This document shows, one piece after another, positions 37,199 through 45,834 of a stretch of 64,000 bases of DNA. The first letter of the stretch is position 1. The number at the start of each line of letters is the position of its first letter. The stretch comes from Desulfuromonadaceae bacterium (lineage in GTDB: Bacteria > Desulfobacterota > Desulfuromonadia > Geobacterales > Pseudopelobacteraceae), in contig JAQUHA010000007.1 of NCBI GenBank assembly GCA_028683855.1, positions 59,781-123,780 of the forward strand. The letters are read 5' to 3'. Both the position numbers and the translations under genes were made by a program. The notes under the pieces were generated by a model, which saw only the letters and a list, made by a program, of their open reading frames with translations, made no database searches and was not told the origin of the DNA.

Positions 37199-37669
37199 TT
37201 AGTCGATAGTAAAATGCTCTGAAAAGATGCCGTCTGTCGTAACATCAAGTATGGCATAACTGCGGTGTGATGAATGATTTGCGAGTGAACCGGGGTTTAA
37301 AAACAGGATGCCGGAATTTATTTCGCTGTAAGCTATATGCGTATGTCCAAAAAGAACAGCGTCAACCCTCAATTCAGCACCCCTCGTCTGCAGGTTTTTC
37401 AGAGATGACTTCACCCTGTATGCGTCACCATGGGTCAGAAATAATCTCTTTCCCATATATTCAGACAGCATTTCACGAGGCGCATTTGAGCCAGCATCAC
37501 AATTTCCGGCAACACTGATAACAGTAATACCAAGAGCATCACGCAACACTTTCACATCGTCGTCCCCATCTCCCAAATGTATTATTAGATCAACAGGTTC
37601 GGAAAGTGTGTGCGCGGATAAAGCACGGCTATAATTGCCATGCGTATCGGAAATTACAAGAATTTTCAT
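37199..37669 (-). CDS. YfcE/MJ0936-family metallophosphoesterase
   Basis: The 156-residue calcineurin-like phosphoesterase has the metal-binding motifs in order: SDTHGN at residues 7-12, HLGDGDDD, VAGNCDAG, FLTHGD and FGHTHIAY. Members hydrolyse phosphodiesters such as bis-pNPP with manganese or nickel; the cellular substrate is unknown. Length is that of the compact YfcE group. It is transcribed on the minus strand, divergent from sppA with a 61-base gap. Confidence 0.88.
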   Translation of the reverse strand: MKILVISDTHGNYSRALSAHTLSEPVDLIIHLGDGDDDVKVLRDALGITVISVAGNCDAGSNAPREMLSEYMGKRLFLTHGDAYRVKSSLKNLQTRGAELRVDAVLFGHTHIAYSEINSGILFLNPGSLANHSSHRSYAILDVTTDGIFSEHFTID

Positions 37670-37730
37670 TCTTTCACTTTATCAGATCTCCCTATTATGC
37701 CAAAGATAAAATATTTACAGGACAACTGAT

Positions 37731-38615
37731 ATGTCAAAAAAAACTGCATTATTAGCAATAGCCGTTCTTCTTTCAGTAGTTATTCTCTTTACAATTTCGC
37801 TTAAGATTGCTTCAAACATCATTGGTGACAGCGAGTCAACCGACGGAAAAGAGGGGGTTGGCCTTGTAGAGGTAAAGGGGATGATTCTTGATTCAAAAGA
37901 GACTGTCAGACAGCTAAGATACTTCCTTAAAAACGACTCCGTAAAAGCTGTTGTTTTGAGGGTGGATTCCCCTGGCGGCATTGTTGCACCGTCACAGGAA
38001 ATTTACTCAGAAGTGAAAAAATTTGCTGCAAAAAAGAAGATCATTGTTTCAATGGGTAGCCTTGCCGCTTCCGGCGGATACTACATTTCAGCACCGGCAA
38101 CAATGATTTATGCAAATCCAGGAACTATAACAGCAAGCATAGGTGTTATACTCAAACTATCCAACATCGAATCACTGATGGACAAAATAGGTATAAAATC
38201 CTACACACTGAAAACAGGAAAGTTCAAGGACTCCGGCTCACCACTCCGGGAATTTTCAGCTGAAGATCGTGCAATGCTTCAGTCGGTTATAGACAACACT
38301 CATCAGCAATTTGTAAAAGCAGTAGCGGAAGGGAGAAAATTGCCAATTAACGATATTGCAAAAATTGCAGATGGACGGATATTATCCGGTGAACAGGCAA
38401 TGGGAATCAAACTTGTTGATCGTTTGGGTACTCTGCAGGATGCAATTGAAGAGGCAGGTAAACAGGCAGGGATTGCCGGAGAGCCGGAACTGCTGACACC
38501 TCCCAAAAAGAAAGTAAATTATCTTGACCTGCTTGCCGAAGGCGCAGAAGGGACTTTCAATGGACCTTTGGGAGGGGCAGCTGGTGGAATGAAACTGATG
38601 TATGAAGTTGAGTAA
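37731..38615 (+). CDS. sppA: Signal peptide peptidase SppA, S49 family
   Basis: SppA degrades cleaved signal peptides in the inner membrane, facing the periplasm. The 294-residue short form has one N-terminal membrane segment (residues 5-29) and the S49 core. The catalytic Ser114 lies in LAASGGYY, and Lys166 (TGKFKDSGSP) is at the spacing seen in Bacillus SppA. RVDSPGG marks the oxyanion region. It stands alone between divergent yfcE-like and a downstream bidirectional terminator. Confidence 0.92.
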   Translation: MSKKTALLAIAVLLSVVILFTISLKIASNIIGDSESTDGKEGVGLVEVKGMILDSKETVRQLRYFLKNDSVKAVVLRVDSPGGIVAPSQEIYSEVKKFAAKKKIIVSMGSLAASGGYYISAPATMIYANPGTITASIGVILKLSNIESLMDKIGIKSYTLKTGKFKDSGSPLREFSAEDRAMLQSVIDNTHQQFVKAVAEGRKLPINDIAKIADGRILSGEQAMGIKLVDRLGTLQDAIEEAGKQAGIAGEPELLTPPKKKVNYLDLLAEGAEGTFNGPLGGAAGGMKLMYEVE

Positions 38616-38646
38616 GTTGCGGATTTCTTATTTGCGCAAAAACAGC

Positions 38647-38683
38647 AATAATAAAACGCCTCATTTGGAGGCGTTTTATTATT
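38647..38683. terminator. Bidirectional terminator between sppA and a lipoprotein gene
   Basis: A 16-base perfect stem, AATAATAAAACGCCTC at 38647-38662 and its complement at 38668-38683, with a five-base loop. The A-rich left and T-rich right arms make it work on both strands, and it lies between convergent genes. Confidence 0.92.
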
Positions 38684-38699
38684 GAATGAGATCATTACA

Positions 38700-39056
38700 T
38701 TACTTGAGAAGATTTGGATCAATAAGGCAAGTTCCTTTAACTCTATACTTAACATATCCAAAGAAGAAACTAAAATATTCGCTTTCTAAAACGCCATCAA
38801 CTAACCCTACACAACCCGGAACCCCTTGAATAGCGTTATCCAGTGCTTCCTTCGCATTTGGAATTCCGATAGGAATAAGAATTATCGGTTTACTGTCTTC
38901 GCCCTCAATTCTTTTACCATCTCTTTTAAAATTAGCCCCATTTGACAAGTCTATGTTCTTTGACGAAATTATTGTAAAATCAGTAATCCTCTGCACACAA
39001 CCCATCATACTTGTAATAACCATAGCAACTGTACAAAACATAGCAATACGCTTCAT
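38700..39056 (-). CDS. Predicted lipoprotein of unknown function
   Basis: The 118-residue product starts with a basic signal peptide and a probable lipobox (residues VITSMMGC, Cys17 lipidated). ATG 39056 is preferred to 39116 since AGGAGGGG precedes it and it opens the signal sequence. The mature part includes GVPGCVGLVDGVLESEY and a YVKYRVKGTCLIDP end, a pattern I have seen in small bacterial lipoproteins but cannot name. The gene lies alone between a bidirectional terminator and ppx. The +1 cysteine and charge pattern suggest an outer-membrane anchor. Confidence 0.7.
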   Translation of the reverse strand: MKRIAMFCTVAMVITSMMGCVQRITDFTIISSKNIDLSNGANFKRDGKRIEGEDSKPIILIPIGIPNAKEALDNAIQGVPGCVGLVDGVLESEYFSFFFGYVKYRVKGTCLIDPNLLK

Positions 39057-39147
39057 TCTACCCCTCCTTTTTGGTTTGAAATTGGACAATATTGCCCGTA
39101 CTTCTATAATAATCACTCAGTATTGTCAATAAATTAAATAAACTGAA

Positions 39148-40674
39148 TTACAGAACAAATGCCACAACCCCACCAAAAGCTTTTTCAAATAAATCCTTTT
39201 TGGCATTACCTCCGAATATTTCAACCGAAATATCTTCAGTACCAAGCAATTTAAAACTGAAGACATCTCCGCTCCGTTTAATTTCAACAACCTCGACAAG
39301 ACCACATCTTCTGCGGTCAAGTCCATCGGCAAGACGGAGTATCCCACCTAACCTGCTCACAATCTGCTGATCTTTTGCTTCAAGACGATCAAATTCCTGA
39401 TGTTTCTTTTTGGGGAGTGATTTGCGATGATATCTGGCAACCAGAGCAGTCATTTCACGTTCGCGTGGAGAGAAACCAAATAGATCCGCATGACGAATCA
39501 GGTGATGAGAATGTTTGTGATGGCTGTTATAGCTTATAAAATAACCTATATCATGCAGCAGAGCTGACGACTCAAGCAGCTTACGATCACATTTTTTCAA
39601 ACCGAACTCTTTCGCAAGAGAATCAAATATACTTAAAGCAAGCTTTGAAACATGGCGTGAATGAATCTCATCGTAGTGACATGAACACGCAAAGTCGCAC
39701 ACAGACTCTTTCCAGTTGCGCTGTGCAGCAGCATCAGGAAGCAGACGTAAACGCTTCATACAGCTTATTATCAGCCCTTCTCGAATGCCCCGCTCATTAA
39801 CTAACAGAATATTTGCACCGAAGTACTTCATAAATTCATCAACAACAATTAATCCGGCAACTATTATATCCGCTCGATCCGGATTCAAACCGGGAACATT
39901 TCTAAGTGACTTGACATCTTTTCGGAGAAGCATTGCAAGCAGATGTACAATCTCTGAACGTATAATTTCAAAACCGTGCGAAGTTGAATACGATTGTCCG
40001 CGCATACTCATAACCATATTCGCCAGAGTTGTAATAGTTCCGCCAGAACCAATAAATGTCTGAGCAGGTGGGCGCAAATCACCAAATACTTTTTTAAGTT
40101 CACCCCGGATAAATCGTTTCAACTCTCGTATTTCCGGATCTCGCACCGGATCGGATTTTAAAAAGCGATCCGTCATTCGCACAGCTCCCAATTCGAGCGA
40201 AAAACAGCTCTCCACGTGATTGGCAACTGCACTCATAATTTCTACGCTACCGCCGCCGATATCAATAATCATATAACGCTTACCGGTCATATCAAAATTA
40301 TGACGGACAGAGCGCGCAACCAACTCCGCCTCTTCTTCGCCGGATATAATCCTTATTTCACGCCCAAGCTCACGATTTAGTACAGATATCAGCTCTGTTC
40401 CATTTGATGCGCCTCTCACTGCGCTCGTTGCTACAGCTTCAACCTCCACAACTTTAAACCCGTCTATCAACTTACGGATTCTGGAAATTGCATCTACCGC
40501 ACGGGCAAAAGCCGCCGGAGAAATGGAACCATCTGCAGCCAGATTCTCACCAAGTCTTACAGTTGCCTTTTCATCATCCAGAATTGTATAACGCCCTTGT
40601 TGATCCACTTCCACAACAATACAGCGAATTGAGTTAGTACCGATATCAATAGCAGCAAGGCGGTTTTTACCCAC
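39148..40674 (-). CDS. ppx: Ppx/GppA-family exopolyphosphatase/pppGpp phosphatase
   Basis: The family hydrolyses inorganic polyphosphate or converts pppGpp to ppGpp. The 508-residue product has the actin-like ATPase fold with AAIDIGTNSIRC and DIGGGSVEIM phosphate loops, followed by a C-terminal HD domain with ALLHDIGYFISYNSHHKHS. GTG 40674 is chosen since GGAGGT lies seven bases upstream; the ATG at 40707 would place that site inside the gene. Polyphosphate versus pppGpp cannot be told apart by eye. It is a single gene, convergent with nothing nearby but in line with the lipoprotein gene. Confidence 0.88.
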   Translation of the reverse strand: MGKNRLAAIDIGTNSIRCIVVEVDQQGRYTILDDEKATVRLGENLAADGSISPAAFARAVDAISRIRKLIDGFKVVEVEAVATSAVRGASNGTELISVLNRELGREIRIISGEEEAELVARSVRHNFDMTGKRYMIIDIGGGSVEIMSAVANHVESCFSLELGAVRMTDRFLKSDPVRDPEIRELKRFIRGELKKVFGDLRPPAQTFIGSGGTITTLANMVMSMRGQSYSTSHGFEIIRSEIVHLLAMLLRKDVKSLRNVPGLNPDRADIIVAGLIVVDEFMKYFGANILLVNERGIREGLIISCMKRLRLLPDAAAQRNWKESVCDFACSCHYDEIHSRHVSKLALSIFDSLAKEFGLKKCDRKLLESSALLHDIGYFISYNSHHKHSHHLIRHADLFGFSPREREMTALVARYHRKSLPKKKHQEFDRLEAKDQQIVSRLGGILRLADGLDRRRCGLVEVVEIKRSGDVFSFKLLGTEDISVEIFGGNAKKDLFEKAFGGVVAFVL

Positions 40675-40724
40675 GTTATTACCTCCGATGTTTTTATATT
40701 CTTTCAACTATGCATCAACTATTC

Positions 40725-40759
40725 AAAAAAGAAAAGGCGAAGCCATCATCGGCTCCGCC
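40725..40759 (-). terminator. Intrinsic terminator after pnp
   Basis: On the minus strand GGCGGAGCC (40759-40751) pairs with GGCTTCGCC (40744-40736) with one G-T pair; a T-rich run of ten bases follows. It ends the rimP-to-pnp cluster. Confidence 0.88.
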
Positions 40760-40790
40760 CACTTTTCAACTTTCTTTATGGCTAAGAGAA

Positions 40791-42899
40791 TTAAACCTGC
40801 TCAGCCTTGCTTCCATCAAGATTAAGTCCAAGTGCTTCCTTACGCGAGAGCTTGATCTTACCGTTTTTATCAATGCCGATGCATTTGACAAGCACTGTAT
40901 CGCCTTCATTCAAAATATCGGTGACAACCTTGACACGTGCAGTATCAAGCTCCGAGATATGAACAAGACCATCCGTACCAGGCATAATTTCAACAAACGC
41001 GCCGAAATCCATTATCTTACGGACAGTACCCATGTACAGTTTGCCCTCTTCAGCCTCATCTGTAAGACCACGGATCATCTGGATTGCAAGATCGCAAGCC
41101 TCTTTGTTTGTACTGGCAATATTAATTTTACCTGTATCATCTATATCAATCGTAACACCGGTTGTCTCAGTAATGTTGCGAATATTCTTGCCGCCGGTTC
41201 CAATAACGTCGCGGATGCGATCTGTTTTGACGTAGATTGTGGTAATACGCGGTGCGAACGGAGACATTTCAGCCTTTGGTGCGGCGAGAGTTTCAGCCAT
41301 CTTTCCAAGTATGTGAAGACGACCTTCGCGAGCCTGCTTAAGAGCCTGCTCCATAATTTCTCTGGTTACCCCCCCTATTTTGATATCCATCTGGAGTGCT
41401 GTAACACCTTCAGCCGTACCGGCAACCTTAAAGTCCATATCGCCAAGATGATCTTCATCACCAAGAATATCCGAGAGGATCGCAAATTTGTCCCCCTCCT
41501 TGATAAGCCCCATAGCTATGCCTGCAACCGGTGCAGTAATAGGAACGCCTGCATCCATTAGCGACATACAGCCGCCACATACCGCTGCCATGGATGAAGA
41601 ACCGTTGCTCTCAAGTGTTTCAGAAACAACACGGATTGTGTAAGGAAAATCATCATGAGCAGGCAGAATTGCAGAGATAGCACGTTCCGCCAACATTCCG
41701 TGCCCTATCTCGCGACGGCCGGGTCCAAGACGGAAGCTGGTTTCACCGACTGAAAACGGAGGAAAGTTGTAATGGAGAAGAAACCGCTTGCGCGAACCGC
41801 CATAAAGGGTGTCAATACGCTGTTCATCGCTTGAAGTTCCAAGAGTAGCGGCAACCAGCGCCTGTGTTTCACCACGAGTGAAGAGAGCAGAACCATGAAC
41901 ACGCGGAAGGAAGCCGGTTTCAGTCGTAATTGGACGAATTGTGGTTGTGTTGCGACCATCAATGCGGATACCTGTATCCAAAATATCAGCCCTTACGCAC
42001 TCATATTCAAAATCTCCAAGAAACGCCTTGATCTGCTTTGATGAACCTTCAAACTCTCCTTTGAGAGTTTCTATTGTTTCTGCTTTAATAAGGTCTATCT
42101 GATCATGGCGCTCATTTTTAGCCTTAAGCTTTACAGCCTTAGCCATCCTATCGTATGCAAAAGTCTTAACTCTATCCAAAAGGACTTCGTCCACAACAAC
42201 AGGAGCTACGGCACGTTTTTCCACACCGGTCATCTTCTGAAGCTTTTCCTGCGCCTCTATCAATGGCAGCATTGCAGACTGGGCAAAGAAAACCGCTTCA
42301 AGAAGATCTGCTTCAGAAACAAACTTCGCTTCTCCCTCAACCATGATAACGGCATCACGGCTGGCAGCAACTACGATCTCCAGATCACTTTTTTCCAGCT
42401 CTTCAGCTGATGGGTTACATATAAGTTTGCCATCAACACGAGCAACCTTGGCACCGGCAACCGGTCCGTTGAAAGGAATATCGGAAACCATCAATGCAGC
42501 TGAAGCACCAAGCATCGATAATATTCCAGGATCATTATCCTGATCAGCAGATATCACAGTTGCAATAATCTGAGTATCGTTCAGGAAAGTTTCGGGAAAA
42601 AGTGGTCGAATAGGGCGATCTATTAAACGGCAGATAAGTGTTTCTGAATCAGATGGACGTGCTTCACGCTTGAAAAACCCACCTGGTATTTTACCGCCAG
42701 CGTACGCTTTCTCTGTATAATTTACTGTAAGAGGGAAAAAATCCTGCCCCTCTTTAGCCTCTTTTGAAGCAACAGCTGTAACAAGAACTACCGTATCTCC
42801 GCAACTTACTACAACTGCTCCACTTGCCTGCTTTGCCATTTTGCCAGTAGAAAGCGTAACAGTTCTACCACCAAACTCAACCTGAACATTTTGTTCCAT
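40791..42899 (-). CDS. pnp: Polyribonucleotide nucleotidyltransferase
   Basis: PNPase degrades RNA from the 3-prime end by phosphorolysis and is a degradosome component. The 702-residue product has two RNase PH domains ([18 protein letters not shown] at the start; [17 protein letters not shown] [15 protein letters not shown] in the second), a helical linker, a KH domain ([16 protein letters not shown]) and an S1 domain ([17 protein letters not shown]). Length is the family norm. It follows rpsO with a hairpin between them, as in many bacteria. Confidence 0.96.
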   Translation of the reverse strand: MEQNVQVEFGGRTVTLSTGKMAKQASGAVVVSCGDTVVLVTAVASKEAKEGQDFFPLTVNYTEKAYAGGKIPGGFFKREARPSDSETLICRLIDRPIRPLFPETFLNDTQIIATVISADQDNDPGILSMLGASAALMVSDIPFNGPVAGAKVARVDGKLICNPSAEELEKSDLEIVVAASRDAVIMVEGEAKFVSEADLLEAVFFAQSAMLPLIEAQEKLQKMTGVEKRAVAPVVVDEVLLDRVKTFAYDRMAKAVKLKAKNERHDQIDLIKAETIETLKGEFEGSSKQIKAFLGDFEYECVRADILDTGIRIDGRNTTTIRPITTETGFLPRVHGSALFTRGETQALVAATLGTSSDEQRIDTLYGGSRKRFLLHYNFPPFSVGETSFRLGPGRREIGHGMLAERAISAILPAHDDFPYTIRVVSETLESNGSSSMAAVCGGCMSLMDAGVPITAPVAGIAMGLIKEGDKFAILSDILGDEDHLGDMDFKVAGTAEGVTALQMDIKIGGVTREIMEQALKQAREGRLHILGKMAETLAAPKAEMSPFAPRITTIYVKTDRIRDVIGTGGKNIRNITETTGVTIDIDDTGKINIASTNKEACDLAIQMIRGLTDEAEEGKLYMGTVRKIMDFGAFVEIMPGTDGLVHISELDTARVKVVTDILNEGDTVLVKCIGIDKNGKIKLSRKEALGLNLDGSKAEQV

Positions 42900-42977
42900 T
42901 TTGTTTCTCCTCTTCGGTTGCGTTGGGGCCGTCGTTACAAAATCCTTACAGAGGAAATTCTAACCACGCCCCCAACA

Positions 42978-43005
42978 AATATAAAAAGGGCTATAAAGCC
43001 CTTTT
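42978..43005 (-). terminator. Terminator-like hairpin between rpsO and pnp
   Basis: AAAAGGGCT at 42984-42992 and AGCCCTTTT at 42997-43005 form a perfect nine-base stem with a four-base loop; on the minus strand a T run follows. It probably ends part of the rpsO transcripts and lets the rest continue into pnp. Confidence 0.8.
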
Positions 43006-43068
43006 GAGAATGAGCACCCAATAAACAGAGCAGCGGTATATCTGCCTTTGCAAATATACCGCCGGTAA

Positions 43069-43335
43069 CTATCTACGAATGCCGAGTCTTTCGATTACAG
43101 TCTTGTATCTGGCGACTTCTTTTCCTTTAAGATAATCAAGGAGGCGTCGTCTCTGACCAACAAGCTTCAGAAGACCGCGACGACTGTGATGATCTTTTTT
43201 GTGCGTTTTGAAGTGTTCTGTTAAATAAGTGATACGCTCTGTAAGAATTGCGATCTGAACTTCAGGAGAACCGGTATCACTTTCGTGTTTCCTGAATTCA
43301 TTGATTATTTCCTGCTTTTTTTCGGTTGCCAACAC
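43069..43335 (-). CDS. rpsO: Ribosomal protein S15
   Basis: The 88-residue product starts [18 protein letters not shown] and has the family core [15 protein letters not shown] and [21 protein letters not shown]15 binds 16S rRNA early in 30S assembly. GTG 43335 is chosen because GGAGGAG lies six bases upstream and the product then has the exact family length; the upstream ATG at 43350 includes that site and would add five residues (MEEFT). Confidence 0.95.
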   Translation of the reverse strand: MLATEKKQEIINEFRKHESDTGSPEVQIAILTERITYLTEHFKTHKKDHHSRRGLLKLVGQRRRLLDYLKGKEVARYKTVIERLGIRR

Positions 43336-43375
43336 TGTAAACTCCTCCATAAAACTGATTGATAAGATTACGAAA

Positions 43376-43393
43376 TCGAGGGGGGAGCCTCGA
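43376..43393 (-). promoter_or_regulatory. Hairpin in the rpsO leader, possible S15 autoregulatory element
   Basis: TCGAGG at 43376-43381 and CCTCGA at 43388-43393 form a perfect six-base stem with a six-base loop, 41 bases before the rpsO start codon. S15 is known to bind its own mRNA leader in several bacterial groups through various structures. A match to any one of those is not shown. Confidence 0.35.
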
Positions 43394-43501
43394 AACGTAT
43401 TTAACTGAGTTGTGGTTTATATCACATTGTAAATACCAAGTAAAGGCGAATAATTTTAACACCGGAAATGTTAAATATTAGAAACCTGCTTACTTCAGTT
43501 T

Positions 43502-44413
43502 CTAAACAAGAACGCGCTTTAGGAGAATACGTGCATCAGCGCCGTTATTGGGAAGCAGAGTGGCAAGCGCAACAAGATTTCCTGCAGAGGTTAGACAAAC
43601 AGCAGTTTCCGTAGAGCAAAATAATGGGGCTTTTAAATTGGTGGAAGCCCATGATGGTGATCTTCCGAAGTGCAGTCCATCGAGCCCGGCAGGTGACAGA
43701 GGTATCTCGGGGAGGTGTTCAAGAACCTTCATAGGCTTCAGGTTGAATGACTCGCCCCTCCCCTCACCAACAGCACTCTCAAGCTCTGAAAGAGTTACCG
43801 AGTTTTCAATAAGGAACGGACCGCTCGCCGTGCGCCTCAACTCCTGCAGAGCCGCTCCGCAACCGAGTATGCGACCAATATCATCAGCAAGTGTACGGAT
43901 ATATGTGCCGCGGGAACAGACAACACGGATTGATACATTTGGCGGATCAAACGAGAGCAGATCAATAGAGTATATTTCAACATCCCTGGATTTCCTTTCT
44001 ACTTCCACACCCTGTCTAGCAAGTTTATAGAGCGGTTGACCGTTCTGCTTTATGGCTGAATACATTGGTGGAATCTGGCTTATAGCTCCGGTGAAATGAA
44101 ATAGGGTGGAGAGAAACTGTTCTTTGGTGAAATTGTAGTTGTGGGATTCGGAGAGGAGTGTTCCAGTCATATCGAGTGTATCAGTAGTTACGCCCAGACG
44201 CAGTAGAGCTTCGTAGGTCTTACTCCCTTCATCAAGAAAGGGAATTACTTTTGTGCCGTCGTTAACCGCTACAGGGAGAACTCCGGTAGCAAATGGGTCA
44301 AGAGTTCCTGTATGTCCAACTTTTCGAGTACCTAATATTCGCCTCACACGACTCACTACATCGTGCGAAGTAATTCCCGCCGGTTTGTCTATAATTACAA
44401 AACCGTTAATCAA
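43502..44413 (-). CDS. truB: tRNA pseudouridine-55 synthase
   Basis: TruB makes pseudouridine at position 55 in the T-loop of tRNAs. The 303-residue product has the catalytic Asp in GHTGTLDPFATGVLPV, the KPAGITSHDVV start and the CSRGTYIRTLADDIG segment. A C-terminal region of about 60 residues follows in place of a recognisable PUA domain. The start codon overlaps the nrnA stop codon by four bases. Confidence 0.94.
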   Translation of the reverse strand: MINGFVIIDKPAGITSHDVVSRVRRILGTRKVGHTGTLDPFATGVLPVAVNDGTKVIPFLDEGSKTYEALLRLGVTTDTLDMTGTLLSESHNYNFTKEQFLSTLFHFTGAISQIPPMYSAIKQNGQPLYKLARQGVEVERKSRDVEIYSIDLLSFDPPNVSIRVVCSRGTYIRTLADDIGRILGCGAALQELRRTASGPFLIENSVTLSELESAVGEGRGESFNLKPMKVLEHLPEIPLSPAGLDGLHFGRSPSWASTNLKAPLFCSTETAVCLTSAGNLVALATLLPNNGADARILLKRVLV

Positions 44414-45369
44414 AGAGATGCTTCCACAATTTCGTAAACTATACGCTTAACCTCTCCAATAGAACCGCTCAGAGTACAACCGGCGGCATTGTGATGCCCC
44501 CCTCCTCCAAGAGCTGCCGAGAAGGCTGCTACATTAACTTTCCCCTTTGAACGGAATCCAACTTTAAATTTTGTCTCTTCCAGCTGCCTGAAGAAGATCG
44601 CTACCTCAACTCCGCTTATTGAACGCGGATAATTCACAAATCCATCCGTAAGCTCTGCACCGGCACCGCAGGCTTCGTACATATCCAGCGTCACAACAAT
44701 TGATGCAGCAAGACCATCTTTAAAAACATCAAGCGTTGGCAGACACTTTGCCAGAAGCTCCAAACGCCTTCGAGGCTGGTTTTCATATAATTTCTCTGCA
44801 ACATACCAAGCATTAACACCGCATTCAATCATCTCACCTGCAACTGTAAATGCCTCGCGATTTGAATTTGAATATCTGAATGAACCGGTATCAGTAATAG
44901 TTGCAACATAAATACAGAGTGCCGTCTCAGGATCAAATTTGTAACCGAATGCATTGGCAATCCTGTATACGAGCAGACCTGTTGCAGCCGCTGAAGAGTC
45001 TATCAGATTGTAATCTCCAAATTTTTCGCAGGAAAGATGGTGATCAAGATTTATTGTGGTAGTAACATCGGTAAAAGCACAGAACTCTTCACCGGCACGT
45101 CTTCTTTCACCGATATCAAGCACAAAGGCAACGTCGTAATGCTGCTCGGGAATATAAGATAGAACTGAATCCGCCCCCGGCAGAAAAGCATAAAGATCAG
45201 GAACCGGATCCTGATAATGTACAGTAACGGACTTGCCAAGTTTACGAAGGAAAGAGGCAAGAGCAAGCGACGACCCTATTGCATCGCCGTCTGGCCCTTC
45301 ATGAGTGGTAATAAGAAATGATTTATCTGCACGAATAACTTCAATTATCTGCTGAATTATTTCCATCAT
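44410..45369 (-). CDS. nrnA: DHH-family oligoribonuclease/3'-phosphoadenosine 5'-phosphate phosphatase (NrnA-like)
   Basis: The 319-residue DHH/DHHA1 phosphoesterase has the metal-binding segments TTHEGPDGDAIGSSLAL, DIGERRRAG, NLDHHLSCEKFGD and TDTGSFRYSN, and the C-terminal GGGGHHNAAGCTL motif. NrnA degrades short RNA oligos and pAp. The start ATG 45369 (MMEIIQQ) lies inside the rbfA coding region, overlapping it by 29 bases; the upstream frame to 45444 is longer still and less likely. The rbfA-nrnA-truB order is common in bacteria. Confidence 0.9.
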   Translation of the reverse strand: MMEIIQQIIEVIRADKSFLITTHEGPDGDAIGSSLALASFLRKLGKSVTVHYQDPVPDLYAFLPGADSVLSYIPEQHYDVAFVLDIGERRRAGEEFCAFTDVTTTINLDHHLSCEKFGDYNLIDSSAAATGLLVYRIANAFGYKFDPETALCIYVATITDTGSFRYSNSNREAFTVAGEMIECGVNAWYVAEKLYENQPRRRLELLAKCLPTLDVFKDGLAASIVVTLDMYEACGAGAELTDGFVNYPRSISGVEVAIFFRQLEETKFKVGFRSKGKVNVAAFSAALGGGGHHNAAGCTLSGSIGEVKRIVYEIVEASL

Positions 45370-45712
45370 GCTCAGTGTGTATCTCCTTGAGAAGAGATTC
45401 AATTCGGCTACCGTAATCAAGAGATTTGTCGTACTTGAAAACAAGTTCAGGGGTATGACGAATTGTCAGTTTTTTGCCGATATCACGGCGAATAAAACCC
45501 TTCGCACTATTCAGGCCGGCTTCTGTTTCCTTCTTGACATTATCGTCACCGATAACTGTAAAAAATATCCGCGCCAGACTTAAATCATCAGTCACCTCAA
45601 CACCGGTAATCGTCACAAAACCTATGCGCGGGTCATTAAGACCACGCGAGAGTATTGAACATATAATTTCATGTATAGTTTCGGCAACTTTTTCAGACCT
45701 TTTGTGCTGCAT
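45341..45712 (-). CDS. rbfA: Ribosome-binding factor A
   Basis: RbfA binds 30S precursors and helps mature the 5-prime end of 16S rRNA, important at low temperature. The 123-residue product has the KH-like core with KRSEKVAETIHEIICSIL, DPRIGFVTITGVEVTDDLS and LTIRHTPELVFKYDKSLDYG. The family length is normal. A 122-base gap with a low-complexity hairpin separates it from infB. Confidence 0.93.
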   Translation of the reverse strand: MQHKRSEKVAETIHEIICSILSRGLNDPRIGFVTITGVEVTDDLSLARIFFTVIGDDNVKKETEAGLNSAKGFIRRDIGKKLTIRHTPELVFKYDKSLDYGSRIESLLKEIHTEHDGNNSADN

Positions 45713-45729
45713 TGGAACCTCGCGTAACA

Positions 45730-45808
45730 GGTTGAGAGAAGAAAGATGAGGTATGAGAGAATATAGACAGTTTTCTCAATTCTCAACGTTTCTTCTCATC
45801 TCTCAACC
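45730..45808. repeat. Low-complexity inverted repeat between infB and rbfA
   Basis: GGTTGAGAGA at 45730-45739 and TCTCTCAACC at 45799-45808 are perfect complements. The interval is built from repeated TGAGA-like (left) and TTCTCAA-like (right) units, so the whole can fold into a long imperfect hairpin of about 79 bases in the infB-rbfA intergenic mRNA. It may be a degenerate repeat insertion or a processing site. Confidence 0.6.
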
Positions 45809-45834
45809 GATTTTCTCAACATATTTACCGGCTT

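Noticed and set aside
40710..41561. A 283-codon plus-strand frame antisense to pnp
   Set aside because: It runs wholly against the well-supported pnp coding sequence, has no ribosome site, and its product has no domain pattern.
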